Counted from the stretch's first letter, positions 16,927 to 26,645 are shown. The stretch: DNA of 64,000 nucleotides from Bacillota bacterium (GCA_023395595.1 JAEWYO010000042.1:1-64000); one strand, 5' to 3'. The notes: a model not told the origin generated them from the letters alone. Numbers and translations: made by a program.

Positions 16927-19398
16927 CTATTTCTTATCCTTTAGCCGGAACCGTTTGAGCCGCAGCGCGTTGGTCACGACCGAAACGGAGCTCAGTGCCA
17001 TCGCCGCGCCCGCGAACACGGGGGTGAGCAGCGGGCCACCGAAGGCATAAAACACGCCGGCTGCAAACGGGATGCCGATGACGTTGTACGCAAACGCCCA
17101 GAAGAGATTTTGCCGGATGTTGCGGATGGTCGCCCGGCTGAGTGCAACCGCTGCACTGACTGCGGAAAGATCTCCGCGCATAAGCACCACATCTGCGGAT
17201 TCCACCGCGACATCGGTCCCTGTACCGATCGCCATGCCGACATCCGCTTGCACGAGTGCGGGCGCGTCGTTGATGCCGTCGCCAACCATCGCAACGCGCT
17301 TACCTTGCGATTGCAGCTTTTGCACCTCATCCGCCTTGCCGTCCGGCAGTACGTCTGAGAGCACATGCGCGATGCCGACGCTTTCGGCAACGGCTTTGGC
17401 TGTCGCGGCGTTGTCTCCTGTGAGCATGTAGACCTCCAGCCCGAGTGACTGGAGCTGCTGCACCGCCGCACGACTGGTGTGTTTGACCGCGTCCGCCGCC
17501 GCCATGAGTGCATAAAGCGCGCCATCAACGGCGATGTACATGAGGGTTTTGCCTGCGCCGGAGAGTTTGGTTGCGTCGCCGACGGAAGGCGTGAGGTCGA
17601 TTTTGTTTTCGACGAGCAGTTTTGCGCTGCCCGCGAGCACACGATGCCCGGAAACGGTCGCTTCGATGCCTCTGCCGGGAATCGCGCGGAACTGCTCCGG
17701 CTCAACCAACGCGAGATTTTGCGCCTGCGCTGCGGAGACGATTGCCCGCGCGATGGGGTGTTCTGAACCGCGCTCGGCAGCGCCTGTCAGCGTGAGCACT
17801 TGTGTCTCGCTGTCCGACGTATAGCGCACGATGTCGGTGAGCTCCGGTTTGCCCTGCGTGATGGTGCCGGTTTTGTCGAGCACGACGGCGTTGATGCTGT
17901 GTGTGGTTTCGAGCGCTTCACCGCCCTTGATCAGCACGCCGAGCTCCGCGCCTTTGCCGGTGCCGACCATGATCGCGGTCGGCGTGGCAAGCCCCAGCGC
18001 GCACGGGCAGGCGATGACCAGCACGGTCACGAAGATGTTGAGCACGAAATTAAAATCTTTTCCAGCCAGCGCCCAAATGACAGCGGCAAGCACCGCAACG
18101 CCGAGCACTGCGGGCACGAAGTAGCCGGAGATGACATCCGCAAGCTTTGCAATCGGCGCTTTGCGTCCCTGCGCCTCTTCTACAAGATGAACGATCTTGT
18201 AGAGCGCGGTGTCCTCGCCCACGCGGGTGACGGTGAAGTGTAAAAGCCCCTCGCCGTTTATGCTGCCGCCGGTGACGGGGGAACCAGGCTGTTTCTCAAC
18301 GGGCAGGGATTCGCCTGTTAGCATGCTTTCGTCCACGCTGGACGCGCCGTCGAGCACAACGCCGTCAACGGGAATCGCCGTACCGGGACGCACGAGCACA
18401 ACGTCGCCAACCACAACTTCGTCCAGCGCAACGGTGAGTTCCGCGCCATCCTTGACGATGACCGCGGTCTGCGGGCGAAGGTTCATGAGTTTCTTGATTG
18501 CTTCGGAAGTTTTGCTCTTGCTGACCGCTTCGAGGTATTTACCGAGCATGACCAGCGTGATGACCACCGCGGCGGACTCAAAATAGAGATGCTGCGCAAA
18601 ACCGAATTCGCCAAGATAGATGAGCAAGGTTGCATACACGCCGTAGAGAAACGCGCTGCCGGTACCGATTGCCACCAGCGTATCCATATTGGGCGAGCCT
18701 TTGAACAGCGTCCTCATGCCAACGCGGAAGAAACGGCTGCCTGCGAAGAGCACGGGAATCGTCAAAAACAACTGCACGAGCGCAAACACGAGCGGGAACG
18801 TGTGCGGGTTCATAAACGCGGGCAGCGGCACGCCGAGCTTGGGGAACATATGCGCCATGGCGATATACAGAATCGGAGCGGCAAACACGATCGCTGTAAT
18901 CAGCCGCAGCCGCATGTTGCGCAGGGCGTTTTCGCGCTTTTCCTGCTCTGTATCGCGCGTGTCCTCGGTTGCAAGGTCGAGCGGGGTGTAGCCCGCTTTG
19001 GTGATGGCCTCGCGCACCTGCGCGAGCTTCACCTTGCCCGGGTCATAGGAAAACGAGGCGCGGTTGGTTGCGAGATTGACGGAAGGATCGCTTATACCGT
19101 CGAGCTTTTTCAGCGCGCGTTCTACCGCGGCGGAGCAGCTGGCGCAGGTCATACCCTCCACGCCGAGTTCCGCGTGCTTGAGTACCTGAGGAGCCACGAG
19201 CCCGTACCCCGCACCTTCGACAATGGATTGCAGCTTGTCAAAATCCAGTTTGGATTCGTCATATTGTACACGCAGTGTCTCGGTCGTGAGATTGACCTCT
19301 GCCGAAGCGACGCCATCGGTCTTGTTCAGTACGCGCTGCACAGCGGCAGAGCACGCGGAGCATGTCATACCCGTGACTTGATAGTTTTTTTCGATCAT
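16927..19398 (-). CDS. copA: Copper-exporting P1B-type ATPase
   Basis: This 823-residue ATPase pumps Cu(I) out of the cytoplasm. It has two N-terminal HMA domains (GMTCSAC with C13/C16 and GMTCASC near residue 80), eight membrane segments, the transmembrane CPC metal site C464-P465-C466, the phosphorylated aspartate D508 in DKTGTIT, and the hinge GDGINDAP. The start ATG 19398 has AGGAGG 4 nt upstream; an ATG 21 nt earlier overlaps the stop of the preceding gene but places that AGGAGG inside the coding region. It is the second gene of a three-gene minus-strand operon. Confidence 0.95.
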   Translation of the reverse strand: MIEKNYQVTGMTCSACSAAVQRVLNKTDGVASAEVNLTTETLRVQYDESKLDFDKLQSIVEGAGYGLVAPQVLKHAELGVEGMTCASCSAAVERALKKLDGISDPSVNLATNRASFSYDPGKVKLAQVREAITKAGYTPLDLATEDTRDTEQEKRENALRNMRLRLITAIVFAAPILYIAMAHMFPKLGVPLPAFMNPHTFPLVFALVQLFLTIPVLFAGSRFFRVGMRTLFKGSPNMDTLVAIGTGSAFLYGVYATLLIYLGEFGFAQHLYFESAAVVITLVMLGKYLEAVSKSKTSEAIKKLMNLRPQTAVIVKDGAELTVALDEVVVGDVVLVRPGTAIPVDGVVLDGASSVDESMLTGESLPVEKQPGSPVTGGSINGEGLLHFTVTRVGEDTALYKIVHLVEEAQGRKAPIAKLADVISGYFVPAVLGVAVLAAVIWALAGKDFNFVLNIFVTVLVIACPCALGLATPTAIMVGTGKGAELGVLIKGGEALETTHSINAVVLDKTGTITQGKPELTDIVRYTSDSETQVLTLTGAAERGSEHPIARAIVSAAQAQNLALVEPEQFRAIPGRGIEATVSGHRVLAGSAKLLVENKIDLTPSVGDATKLSGAGKTLMYIAVDGALYALMAAADAVKHTSRAAVQQLQSLGLEVYMLTGDNAATAKAVAESVGIAHVLSDVLPDGKADEVQKLQSQGKRVAMVGDGINDAPALVQADVGMAIGTGTDVAVESADVVLMRGDLSAVSAAVALSRATIRNIRQNLFWAFAYNVIGIPFAAGVFYAFGGPLLTPVFAGAAMALSSVSVVTNALRLKRFRLKDKK

Positions 19399-19418
19399 AA
19401 TACCTCCTGTGCCGCGCA

Positions 19419-20840
19419 TCAGCCCGGCGTGCTTGTTGCGTTTGCAGACGGTGAACCGCCGGACGCAGGGAACAGATTATCGACGACGAGGATGCGCCCG
19501 TCTACCATGCCCATCCAGCAGGTGTAGGGAATCAGCCCGGTCTCGTCAGGTGTAAATTGGATGACATTGTCGCCTGCCGACAGTGTTTTTTTCACGTCAA
19601 ACGCGGGGAAGACCACGGTTTGATTGCATCCGGTGATCGCGCTCTCGTCCGCTTGGATGGTCAGTTCCACAGGAATCCCTTTTTGTACGATGATAAACGG
19701 ATAGACCGAAGGATTCAAGTCGGCAGAGATTTTCTGCACGTCGCCATCCAGCGTTGCGGGGAGATAGCCTTTATCCAGCGCCTGCTGGAGAAGCGATTCT
19801 CCGCCCTTCTCCGCTTGCGCTGCGGTGGCTTGCGCGGGCACGGCGGAAGGGGCGCTGCCCAGCCCGAACAACGAGAGCGCATTGCTCGCCATCACGACTG
19901 CAAAGAACACGACCAGAACAGCGCTTACACGCTGCACAACAAACGCAAACTTGCCCTTGAGCGAGGAAAACAGCGCGCCTGCACCGAGCATCAGCGGAAC
20001 GGTGCCGAGCGAAAAGAGCAGCATCGACAGCGCGCCGGTCAGCGCGGAGCCGGTTGCGAGGGCGTAGAGCTGCATTGCCTGCAGCGGCCCGCAGGGCATC
20101 AGCCCGTTGAGCAGCCCGACGACGAGCGGACCCTTGCCCGCGCCCGCTTTACCGAGGCGAGAGGAGAGAAAGCGTGGCATGCGCGGCGTTAGCCACCACG
20201 GCAACCAGCCAAGCATACTCAACCCCATCAGCAGCATGCCGATTGCGGCAAGCGAAAGCAGGATCGCTTTGAGAGTTTCGCTAAAAAACAACACGGAGCC
20301 GATTCCGCCGACGATAGCGCCAACGACGGTATACGAAATCACGCGTCCGAGATTATATAGAAGCGGATTTTTGAGCAGCTTCTTGCCGGATGCACCCGTA
20401 CTGACGCTTTGGGAAAGGTTGATTCCACCGCACATGGCTACGCAGTGCACGCTGGTGAGTAAGCCGGTTACAAACAACGCGGAGAGAGAGATCGTACTGT
20501 CGATCTTCGGAATAAAGCCGAAAAAGTCAAAGCCGATGGTGTAGCGCAAAACCAGATACAGTGCAAGCAGAATGATCGCAATCGGGATCACTTTGGATAC
20601 CTGCTGCGGTTCGGATACCGCGCCGCGGAAGCGATAACCCGACGCATTGATTGCTTTTTCGAGTGCAATCAACAGTGCGGCTTCGTCTGTTTGCTCCGGA
20701 TCGAATGAAACCGTGAGCATCCCGCGCGAAAAAGAGGCGCTTGCGGCCTGAACGCCGGAGACGCTCTTAGCGGCTTTGGTGACGCGCGCCTCGCAGTGGG
20801 CGCAGGTCATACCGGAAACGCGAACGTGAAGTTCTTTCAT
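19419..20840 (-). CDS. HMA - sulfite exporter TauE/SafE - cupredoxin-like fusion protein
   Basis: The 473-residue protein joins three parts. Residues 1-72 are a heavy-metal-associated domain (GMTCAHC). About 85-320 is a six-span SafE/DsbD-like membrane domain with the marks SVHCVAMCGG and GLLNGLMPCGPLQ. The C-terminal 130 residues resemble a cupredoxin (ITGCNQTVVFPAF, IPYTCWMGMVDG), with candidate Cys and Met copper ligands outside the membrane. Such fusions are known beside copA. The likely job is to move or reduce copper across the membrane; the direction is not known. The stop overlaps or abuts copA. No CsoR or CopY gene is adjacent. Confidence 0.85.
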   Translation of the reverse strand: MKELHVRVSGMTCAHCEARVTKAAKSVSGVQAASASFSRGMLTVSFDPEQTDEAALLIALEKAINASGYRFRGAVSEPQQVSKVIPIAIILLALYLVLRYTIGFDFFGFIPKIDSTISLSALFVTGLLTSVHCVAMCGGINLSQSVSTGASGKKLLKNPLLYNLGRVISYTVVGAIVGGIGSVLFFSETLKAILLSLAAIGMLLMGLSMLGWLPWWLTPRMPRFLSSRLGKAGAGKGPLVVGLLNGLMPCGPLQAMQLYALATGSALTGALSMLLFSLGTVPLMLGAGALFSSLKGKFAFVVQRVSAVLVVFFAVVMASNALSLFGLGSAPSAVPAQATAAQAEKGGESLLQQALDKGYLPATLDGDVQKISADLNPSVYPFIIVQKGIPVELTIQADESAITGCNQTVVFPAFDVKKTLSAGDNVIQFTPDETGLIPYTCWMGMVDGRILVVDNLFPASGGSPSANATSTPG

Positions 20841-20872
20841 CTGTATTGTACCCCATTTATGAAGTTAACACC

Positions 20873-20878
20873 ATTATA
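20873..20878 (-). promoter_or_regulatory. Probable -10 element of the copper operon
   Basis: On the minus strand TATAAT lies 33 nt before the start codon of the SafE fusion gene. The -35 is not convincing, which would suit an activated or repressed promoter. The rest of 20879-21094, between the divergent genes, shows no feature. Confidence 0.45.
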
Positions 20879-21094
20879 CAGCAAGAGGCTACATCGTATA
20901 TGAGAAAACACACAGAAACCATAAAAATGTCGTTTTTGATACAAAATCAGGAAAGACGTGTTCTAACTAAGAAAAATTGAGTTACACGGAACGCAAATCA
21001 CAGCTTTCCAGCAATGCAGCCAACATGATCCAAAGGCAGAATTAACATAAAAACACGCTGTTGCAAAAGGGAACAGAATTGCATTGCCACCGCG

Positions 21095-21124
21095 TTGACA
21101 CTTCTACAGGCGTGCCCATATGAT
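21095..21124 (+). promoter_or_regulatory. Sigma-A promoter of the MFS gene
   Basis: TTGACA (21095-21100) and TATGAT (21119-21124) are 18 nt apart, about 50 nt before the ATG at 21175. Confidence 0.75.
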
Positions 21125-21174
21125 AAGTGGATTGAATTTACGTCTGGATACACCCGGAAGGAACGTTTTATCAC

Positions 21175-22371
21175 ATGAAATCAACCGTCGATCGATCGAT
21201 ACTCATGCGCTTTCTCGGCATCACGCTGGTCAACGCGCTGCTCTTTTTCTCCTCGCAATTTTTTGGCACAACGCTACCGATCTATCTGCACGATCTGAGC
21301 GGATCGGATTCGATCGTCGGCATCTGCACCGCACTGGGCACGATTGCGGCGTTGATCATCCGCCCGATTGCGGGTGTTGCGGTGGATCGCATCGGCCGCG
21401 CGCCGATCCTGCTTGCGGGCTCGCTCTTTATGGTGCTGACATTTGCGTCTTATTCCATCTTTCACAGCGTAACTGCGGCTATTGTGATTCGCTTCCTCTA
21501 CGGCTTTGCATGGGGCACGGCCTCCACCGCGAGCAACACCATCGCGGCGGATCTGATTCCGCAAGGGCGCTTTGGTGAATGGATGGGCTATTTTACGCTT
21601 TCGCAAAGCTTTGCAATGGCGATTGCGCCAAGTATTGCGCTCTCGATCATGGGTGCGCATGGATTTTCTGTGCTGATGCTTGTCGCGGCAGGGCTCGGCG
21701 GGGTAGTGTTTGTCATCGGCCTCGTGATCCGGCAAAAAGCGAACCATCAGGCGAAGCAAACTCGCTTTGCGCCGTATGAAAGAAGTGCCATGCGTCCGGC
21801 TCTGCTGATGCTGGTTTCTGGCATCACGCTGGGAGCAACCTTCTCGTTCTCTGTCCTGTTCGGCAAGAGCATGGCGTTTTCGCATGTCGGGCTCTACTTC
21901 ACCTTCTTTGCGGGCACGCTGTTCGTCGGGCGTCCGCTGGTCGGGCGGCTGATCGACCGGACAGGCTTTCAGTCCGCGTTGTTGTTTGGCTTCTTTGGCT
22001 ACACGGTCTCGATGCTGATGCTCTGGCGCGCGCAGACGGAATGGGTCTATCTGCTCTCCGGCGCGCTGTCTGGGGTGACCTATGGCGCAATCCAAAACAG
22101 TCTTCAGACCATGGCGGTGATCTCCGCGCCGCCGGAGCGCAGGGGCGCGGCAAACGCAACCTATTTTACGGGGTTCGACGCGGGATTAGGGCTTGGCAGC
22201 CTGCTTGCGGGCTTTCTGGCCAACGCACTGGGTTATTCCACAATGTTTGGTATTCTTTCGGTGCCGATGCTGTTTGCGGCGGGGATCTATCTTGTGACCG
22301 AGCGGCAAAAATCGCAGCACCAAACGGAACCGTCGTCATCCGCAATCTCCGCGGTTGAAACCGAGGCGTAA
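21175..22371 (+). CDS. MFS family transporter
   Basis: The 398-residue protein is a 12-span major facilitator with the loop 2-3 motif (GVAVDRIGRAP, near residue 65) and the related loop 8-9 motif (GRPLVGRLIDRTG). Members with this layout are proton-driven efflux pumps for drugs or metabolites. GGAAGGAA lies 11 nt before ATG 21175. It is divergent from the copper operon and followed by a 248-nt gap before the next operon, so it is probably transcribed alone. The substrate cannot be predicted. Confidence 0.85.
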   Translation: MKSTVDRSILMRFLGITLVNALLFFSSQFFGTTLPIYLHDLSGSDSIVGICTALGTIAALIIRPIAGVAVDRIGRAPILLAGSLFMVLTFASYSIFHSVTAAIVIRFLYGFAWGTASTASNTIAADLIPQGRFGEWMGYFTLSQSFAMAIAPSIALSIMGAHGFSVLMLVAAGLGGVVFVIGLVIRQKANHQAKQTRFAPYERSAMRPALLMLVSGITLGATFSFSVLFGKSMAFSHVGLYFTFFAGTLFVGRPLVGRLIDRTGFQSALLFGFFGYTVSMLMLWRAQTEWVYLLSGALSGVTYGAIQNSLQTMAVISAPPERRGAANATYFTGFDAGLGLGSLLAGFLANALGYSTMFGILSVPMLFAAGIYLVTERQKSQHQTEPSSSAISAVETEA

Positions 22372-22459
22372 CAAAACGAAGCAGGGAACATAGGCTTTAG
22401 AAGCCTGCCTAGATATATGTGGTGCAATCGATCCGCCAAACATTGGAAAATAACGCGGA

Positions 22460-22476
22460 TGTTTCAATAATGAACA
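22460..22476 (+). promoter_or_regulatory. Operator-like palindrome upstream of the Fe-ADH operon
   Basis: TGTTTCAATAATGAACA is an imperfect palindrome 19 bp upstream of the predicted -35, a place typical for an activator. A close relative with a longer centre is found in the regulator/kinase intergenic region (28631-28650). Confidence 0.45.
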
Positions 22477-22495
22477 CCGCGCCTTGGAAAAACCA

Positions 22496-22524
22496 TTGTA
22501 GGGAAACACACCGCAACGTAAAAT
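22496..22524 (+). promoter_or_regulatory. Predicted promoter of the Fe-ADH/aldolase/PdxA2 operon
   Basis: TTGTAG (22496-22501), a 17-nt spacer and TAAAAT (22519-22524). The weak -35 agrees with activation from the palindrome just upstream. Confidence 0.5.
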
Positions 22525-22619
22525 AGATGTAACGAGTTCAATCCATCGAAGGATTCTTTTGCTTTTGCACTGGTTTTGTGTGAAAGCGCTCAATTTCGTT
22601 TGGAAAAGAGGAACGAATC

Positions 22620-23783
22620 ATGCTCAAACAATATGCGCTTAAGCTGCCGGGCAAAGTGTTTTGCGGCGAGAATGCGCTGGAAAAAATCAAGGACATACTT
22701 GCGGCGGAGGGTGCGCAGCATGTCGCTGTGATCACCGACCGCGGCATCCGCTCCGCCGGATTGACCGACCTTGTGCTCGCACAACTGGACAACACCGCTG
22801 TTCGCTACACGGTGTTTGACGATGTGCCCGTTGAGCCGACCTATCAGCAGGCGCAGGCGCTGGTCGATCAATGCGCAAAGGTGGACACCGATCTGATTAT
22901 CGCGGTGGGCGGCGGCTCCGTGATGGACGCGGCAAAGCTCGCGAGCATGCTGGTGTCCGGCTCGCTGAGTGTCAAAGATTTACTCGAAACACCTGGCAAA
23001 GCAACCAAACAGGTCAAGACCGTCATGGTGCCGACCACGGCTGGAACCGGGGCGGAAGCAACGCCAAACGCCATTGTCGCCGTGCCGGAAAAAGAGCTCA
23101 AGGTCGGCATCGTCAACGAAAACATGATCGCGGATTATGTGGTGCTTGATGCCGCGATGATCAAGAAACTGCCGCGCAAGATCGCCGCCGCGACGGGAAT
23201 CGACGCGCTGGCGCATGCGGTGGAGTGCTACACTTCCAACAAGGCAAACCCGCTGAGCGATGCGTTCTCGCTGCCCGCACTCAAGATGATTCTTCATAAT
23301 ATTGAGTCCGCCTGCGACGACGTGGACGCGATGGAACAAAAGCAGATCATGCAGCTTGCGAGTTTCTATGCGGGTATCGCAATCACCGCCTCCGGAACGA
23401 CCGCTGTCCACGCGCTGAGCTATCCGCTCGGCGGAAAATATCACATTGCGCACGGGGTGTCCAATGCGATTCTCCTTGTGCCGGTGATGCGGTTCAATCT
23501 GCAGGATGCGGCGTTTTGCGCGCGGCTTGCCGACGCTTATGATGCGTGCTATCCCGCCAACACACTGGTTGGTTGCGACAAGAAGGCTCTCGCGCTGATT
23601 GATCGCATGGACGAAATCGTGCGGCATTTGGAGATTCCGACCTGCTTGAAGGAGTTCAACGTACCGGAAAGCGATCTCGAGACGCTTGTGGACGCGGGCA
23701 TGCAGGTTACGCGCTTGCTGGTCAACAATATGCAGCAGGTGACGGCGGATGATGCGCGCGCAATCTACCGGCAGATTCTGTAA
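22620..23783 (+). CDS. Iron-containing (group III) alcohol dehydrogenase
   Basis: The 387-residue protein has the Fe-ADH dinucleotide motif VGGGSVMDAAK near residue 100, TTAGTGAEAT, and the metal-site region IDALAHAVECYTS with two further His in the segment GGKYHIAHG. It would interconvert an aldehyde or keto acid and an alcohol with NAD(P)H. AAAGAGGAA precedes ATG 22620. The aldolase gene follows after 46 nt and a PdxA-like gene after that. In this setting it may reduce an aldehyde released by the aldolase; the true substrate is unknown. Confidence 0.88.
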   Translation: MLKQYALKLPGKVFCGENALEKIKDILAAEGAQHVAVITDRGIRSAGLTDLVLAQLDNTAVRYTVFDDVPVEPTYQQAQALVDQCAKVDTDLIIAVGGGSVMDAAKLASMLVSGSLSVKDLLETPGKATKQVKTVMVPTTAGTGAEATPNAIVAVPEKELKVGIVNENMIADYVVLDAAMIKKLPRKIAAATGIDALAHAVECYTSNKANPLSDAFSLPALKMILHNIESACDDVDAMEQKQIMQLASFYAGIAITASGTTAVHALSYPLGGKYHIAHGVSNAILLVPVMRFNLQDAAFCARLADAYDACYPANTLVGCDKKALALIDRMDEIVRHLEIPTCLKEFNVPESDLETLVDAGMQVTRLLVNNMQQVTADDARAIYRQIL

Positions 23784-23829
23784 CACAAAGATGCATGAAG
23801 ACGAAAGAAACGCGAGGAATGAGACGAGC

Positions 23830-24741
23830 ATGAGCCATACACCCGCAATCAAAGGAATCATTTCCCCGATTCTCACGCCGATGAAGCCGGATGAATCGAT
23901 CCATTTTGATGAGCTGCGCCGCCAGACAGACCGCATGATTTCAGCCGGATGCCACGCAATCTTCTGCTTTGGCACAAACGGAGAAGGATATGCACTCTCC
24001 GGCATGGAGAAAAAACTGGTGCTGGAATGCGTGATTGATCAGGCGGACGGCCGTGTGCCGGTCTATGCCGGGACGGGCTGCATCACCACGCGGGAAACCA
24101 TTGCGCAGAGCCGCATGGCGGAGGCGGCGGGGGCGGATGTGCTGTCTCTGGTTACACCGGGCTTTGCGCAGGCGAGCCAAAACGAACTCTATGAACACTA
24201 TAAAACGGTTGCTGAAGCGGTCCATCTCCCGATCGTTCTTTACAACATACCGGCGCGAACAGGGAACACGCTCGCGCCGGATACGGTAGAAAGGCTGTCG
24301 CAAATCGACAATATTGTCGGTGTGAAGGATTCTTCCGGCAGCTTTGAAAATATTCTTGCTTATCTGGAGGCTGGAAAATCGCGCAAATCATGCGATTTTG
24401 CGACGCTCTCCGGCAACGATTCGCTGATTCTCAAAACTCTCTTGGCGGGCGGAGACGGCGCGGTCGCAGGCTGCGCAAACGTCTATCCTGCGGTGATGGT
24501 GAGCATCTATGAGCTGTTTGCAAAAGGTGATCTTGCCGCCGCCGAAGCCGCGCAGGAGAGCATTGCCTCCTTCCGTGCGTGCTTCAAGTACGGCAATCCG
24601 AACACGATTGTGAAGACGGCGGTGCGGCTGCTAGGGCACGATGTTGGTTATTGCCGCAGGCCGTTTCACCAGCTTTCGGAGGAAGGCATTTCGGCGCTGA
24701 AGGCCGTGCTTGCAGAGAACGAAGCAAAGGGTATGCGTTAA
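23830..24741 (+). CDS. DapA/NanA-family class I aldolase (dihydrodipicolinate synthase family)
   Basis: The 303-residue protein is a TIM-barrel Schiff-base aldolase: FGTNGEGYAL (phosphate/carboxylate loop), YNIPARTGN with the conserved tyrosine, and the Schiff-base lysine in GVKDSSGS near residue 160. The loop is GTNGEG rather than the GTTGE of true DapA, and the neighbours are catabolic, so a 2-keto-3-deoxy acid or related aldolase is more likely than lysine synthesis. ATG 23830 has GAGGAA upstream and matches the usual family start; earlier in-frame ATGs lie within or near the previous gene. Confidence 0.85.
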   Translation: MSHTPAIKGIISPILTPMKPDESIHFDELRRQTDRMISAGCHAIFCFGTNGEGYALSGMEKKLVLECVIDQADGRVPVYAGTGCITTRETIAQSRMAEAAGADVLSLVTPGFAQASQNELYEHYKTVAEAVHLPIVLYNIPARTGNTLAPDTVERLSQIDNIVGVKDSSGSFENILAYLEAGKSRKSCDFATLSGNDSLILKTLLAGGDGAVAGCANVYPAVMVSIYELFAKGDLAAAEAAQESIASFRACFKYGNPNTIVKTAVRLLGHDVGYCRRPFHQLSEEGISALKAVLAENEAKGMR

Positions 24742-24791
24742 CGAGAACGCGTCAATTTCAAGAGACGGAATCATAGATAGGACGGATTTGC

Positions 24792-25862
24792 ATGAACCAG
24801 AGAGAAAACCAACTGCCGATCATCGGCATCACGATGGGAGACCCTGCGGGCAATGGGCCGGAGCTTTCGCTCAAGGCACTGATGCATGCGGATCTGTATA
24901 CGCGCTGCCGCCCGATCATCATCGGCGACGCAGCGGCACTGGAGCAGGCAAAATCGTTCATCGGCAACCCGAATCTTGCGATTCACCGCTGCAAAACGGT
25001 TTCGGATGCGTACTTCACACCTGGCACGGTGGATGTGCTGCATCTTGACTTGATTCAGGATATTCAAACGATGCTCATTGGCAAGATCAGTTCCGAAGCA
25101 GGCATGGCAGCGTTTTTAAGCGTCAAGAAGACCATTGAACTCGCGCTGGATGGCGCGCTGGATGCAACGGTGACCAATGCGCTCAACAAAGAGGCGATGA
25201 ACCTCGCGCTGGAACCGCAGGGCATGCATTTCGCCGGGCACACGGAGATATACGCGCACTATACCAACACAAAAACCTACGCGATGATGCTCACCCATCA
25301 TGATTTGCGGGTGATTCATGTCTCCACGCATTGCTCGCTGCGCGAGGCATGCGACCGCGTGAAGAAAGCGCGTGTGCTGGATGTCATCCACACCGCCAAT
25401 GATGCATGCCGCCAGATCGGTATTGACCAGCCACACATCGCTGTTGCGGGGCTCAACCCCCACGCGGGTGAAAACGGACTCTTCGGCACAGAGGAGATCG
25501 ACGAGATTCTCCCCGCGATCGCGCAGGCGCGCGCGGAAGGAATCGACGCAATCGGTCCAGAACCCGCGGACAGCCTCTTCTCCAAGGCGCTTGGCGGTTG
25601 GTTTGACATCGTGGTCGCCATGTATCACGACCAGGGACATATCCCGCTCAAGACAGTCGGTTTTGTCTATGATCGCGAGGCGAAAAAGTGGAAGTCGGTC
25701 GAGGGAGTCAACGTGACGCTCGGTCTGCCGATTATCCGCACCTCGGTCGATCACGGCACAGGGTTTGACCAGGCGGGCAAAGGGACATCCAGCGAGCTGA
25801 GCCTGCTCAACGCCGTGGATTATGCCATCACGATGGCGCAGCACCGCGCCGCAAAGGCATGA
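24792..25862 (+). CDS. PdxA2-like 4-phospho-(D-threonate/D-erythronate) dehydrogenase
   Basis: The 356-residue protein is of the PdxA family: ITMGDPAGNGPE at the start, metal ligands in FAGHTEIYA and in AMYHDQGHIPLK, and GLNPHAGENGLFG. PdxA proper works in vitamin B6 synthesis, but PdxA2 paralogs next to DUF1537 kinases oxidise and decarboxylate 4-phospho-D-threonate or D-erythronate to dihydroxyacetone phosphate. A DUF1537 kinase is 2.9 kb away in the same island, which favours PdxA2. It is third in its operon and is followed by a strong terminator. Confidence 0.85.
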   Translation: MNQRENQLPIIGITMGDPAGNGPELSLKALMHADLYTRCRPIIIGDAAALEQAKSFIGNPNLAIHRCKTVSDAYFTPGTVDVLHLDLIQDIQTMLIGKISSEAGMAAFLSVKKTIELALDGALDATVTNALNKEAMNLALEPQGMHFAGHTEIYAHYTNTKTYAMMLTHHDLRVIHVSTHCSLREACDRVKKARVLDVIHTANDACRQIGIDQPHIAVAGLNPHAGENGLFGTEEIDEILPAIAQARAEGIDAIGPEPADSLFSKALGGWFDIVVAMYHDQGHIPLKTVGFVYDREAKKWKSVEGVNVTLGLPIIRTSVDHGTGFDQAGKGTSSELSLLNAVDYAITMAQHRAAKA

Positions 25863-25947
25863 CGGCATAGCCGCATTTTCTCAATCGCATCAAGCTTCGG
25901 CTTGTTTCGATAGACACCTGATTTCTCCCTCAGTACGATTCGGATGA

Positions 25948-25996
25948 ACATCAAAACGGCCATGATGAGCAGTCATGGCCGTTTTGATGTGTTTTT
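25948..25996 (+). terminator. Strong terminator between convergent units
   Basis: A perfect 18-bp stem (25948-25965 with 25973-25990), loop TGAGCAG, is followed by GTTTTT. The A-rich left arm lets it also serve the minus-strand gene that ends at 26014. Confidence 0.92.
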
Positions 25997-26013
25997 AATT
26001 GCTATGCGAACCC

Positions 26014-26460
26014 TTATAGAACGATTTTTACAACCGCTTTGCGGCATGTCTCCGGCTGACCATGCATGATTTTAGCGCAATGCACATCCTGCGGAAGCAG
26101 AACGCAGAACATGCCCGGCAGAAGCTTGACATAACTCATGTTTGTGCTTTGAAAATAGACCGTGTCTTCGTTGGGATCGATGCCCGGCTTCAAAATGGCA
26201 TCACTGCGCTCGCAATAACCGATGACCTCCGTGCCGCTGATGCAAAAATGTACATCTGCAACCGTAGCATGCGCTTCAATGTTGCACTCGGATTCCGGCT
26301 TGGTCAGGAATTCCGAGACCGAGATTTTGACGGTTCCGCCTTCCAAAACGGCATCCTGCATCTGGGGATGGTTTTGTTGCGCGAGATAGTCCAGCGCGGG
26401 TTTCAGGCGCGGGTGTACGCCGAAGTAGTCACTTGCGTGTTCAATTCTGTCAATGATCAT
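26014..26460 (-). CDS. YhcH/YjgK/YiaL family (DUF386) protein
   Basis: The 148-residue protein matches the small cupin-like family found with sugar-acid and sialic-acid genes (YhcH, YiaL, EbgC). Visible marks are the N-terminal MIIDRIEHASDYFGVHPRL, the metal-ligand-like EAHATVADVHFCISG and the C-terminal MFCVLLPQDVHCAKI. Relatives bind a divalent metal and are suspected anomerases or isomerases. It lies downstream of the regulator on the minus strand, 185 nt away, so it may be transcribed with it or separately. Confidence 0.85.
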   Translation of the reverse strand: MIIDRIEHASDYFGVHPRLKPALDYLAQQNHPQMQDAVLEGGTVKISVSEFLTKPESECNIEAHATVADVHFCISGTEVIGYCERSDAILKPGIDPNEDTVYFQSTNMSYVKLLPGMFCVLLPQDVHCAKIMHGQPETCRKAVVKIVL

Positions 26461-26487
26461 AGTTCACAGCCCAGTTCCAAAAATTGA

Positions 26488-26518
26488 CAGCCGGACCGAA
26501 TACAGGATCGACCGGCTG
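26488..26518 (-). terminator. Hairpin after the regulator gene (minus strand)
   Basis: CAGCCGG (26488-26494) pairs with CCGGCTG (26512-26518). Read on the minus strand it is followed by TCAATTTTTGG, so it may be a moderate terminator separating the regulator gene from the yhcH-like gene. Confidence 0.5.
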
Positions 26519-26645
26519 CCTAATAGTATCTTATTTTGTCTGGGGCTATGCGGCAAGACCGCGCGGCGGGGATTCTTGTTTCGTCTTGGAACAGTTCAAT
26601 CACAATTCTGTGTAACAGCTCTGACTGGGGCGTGACACAAAATGA

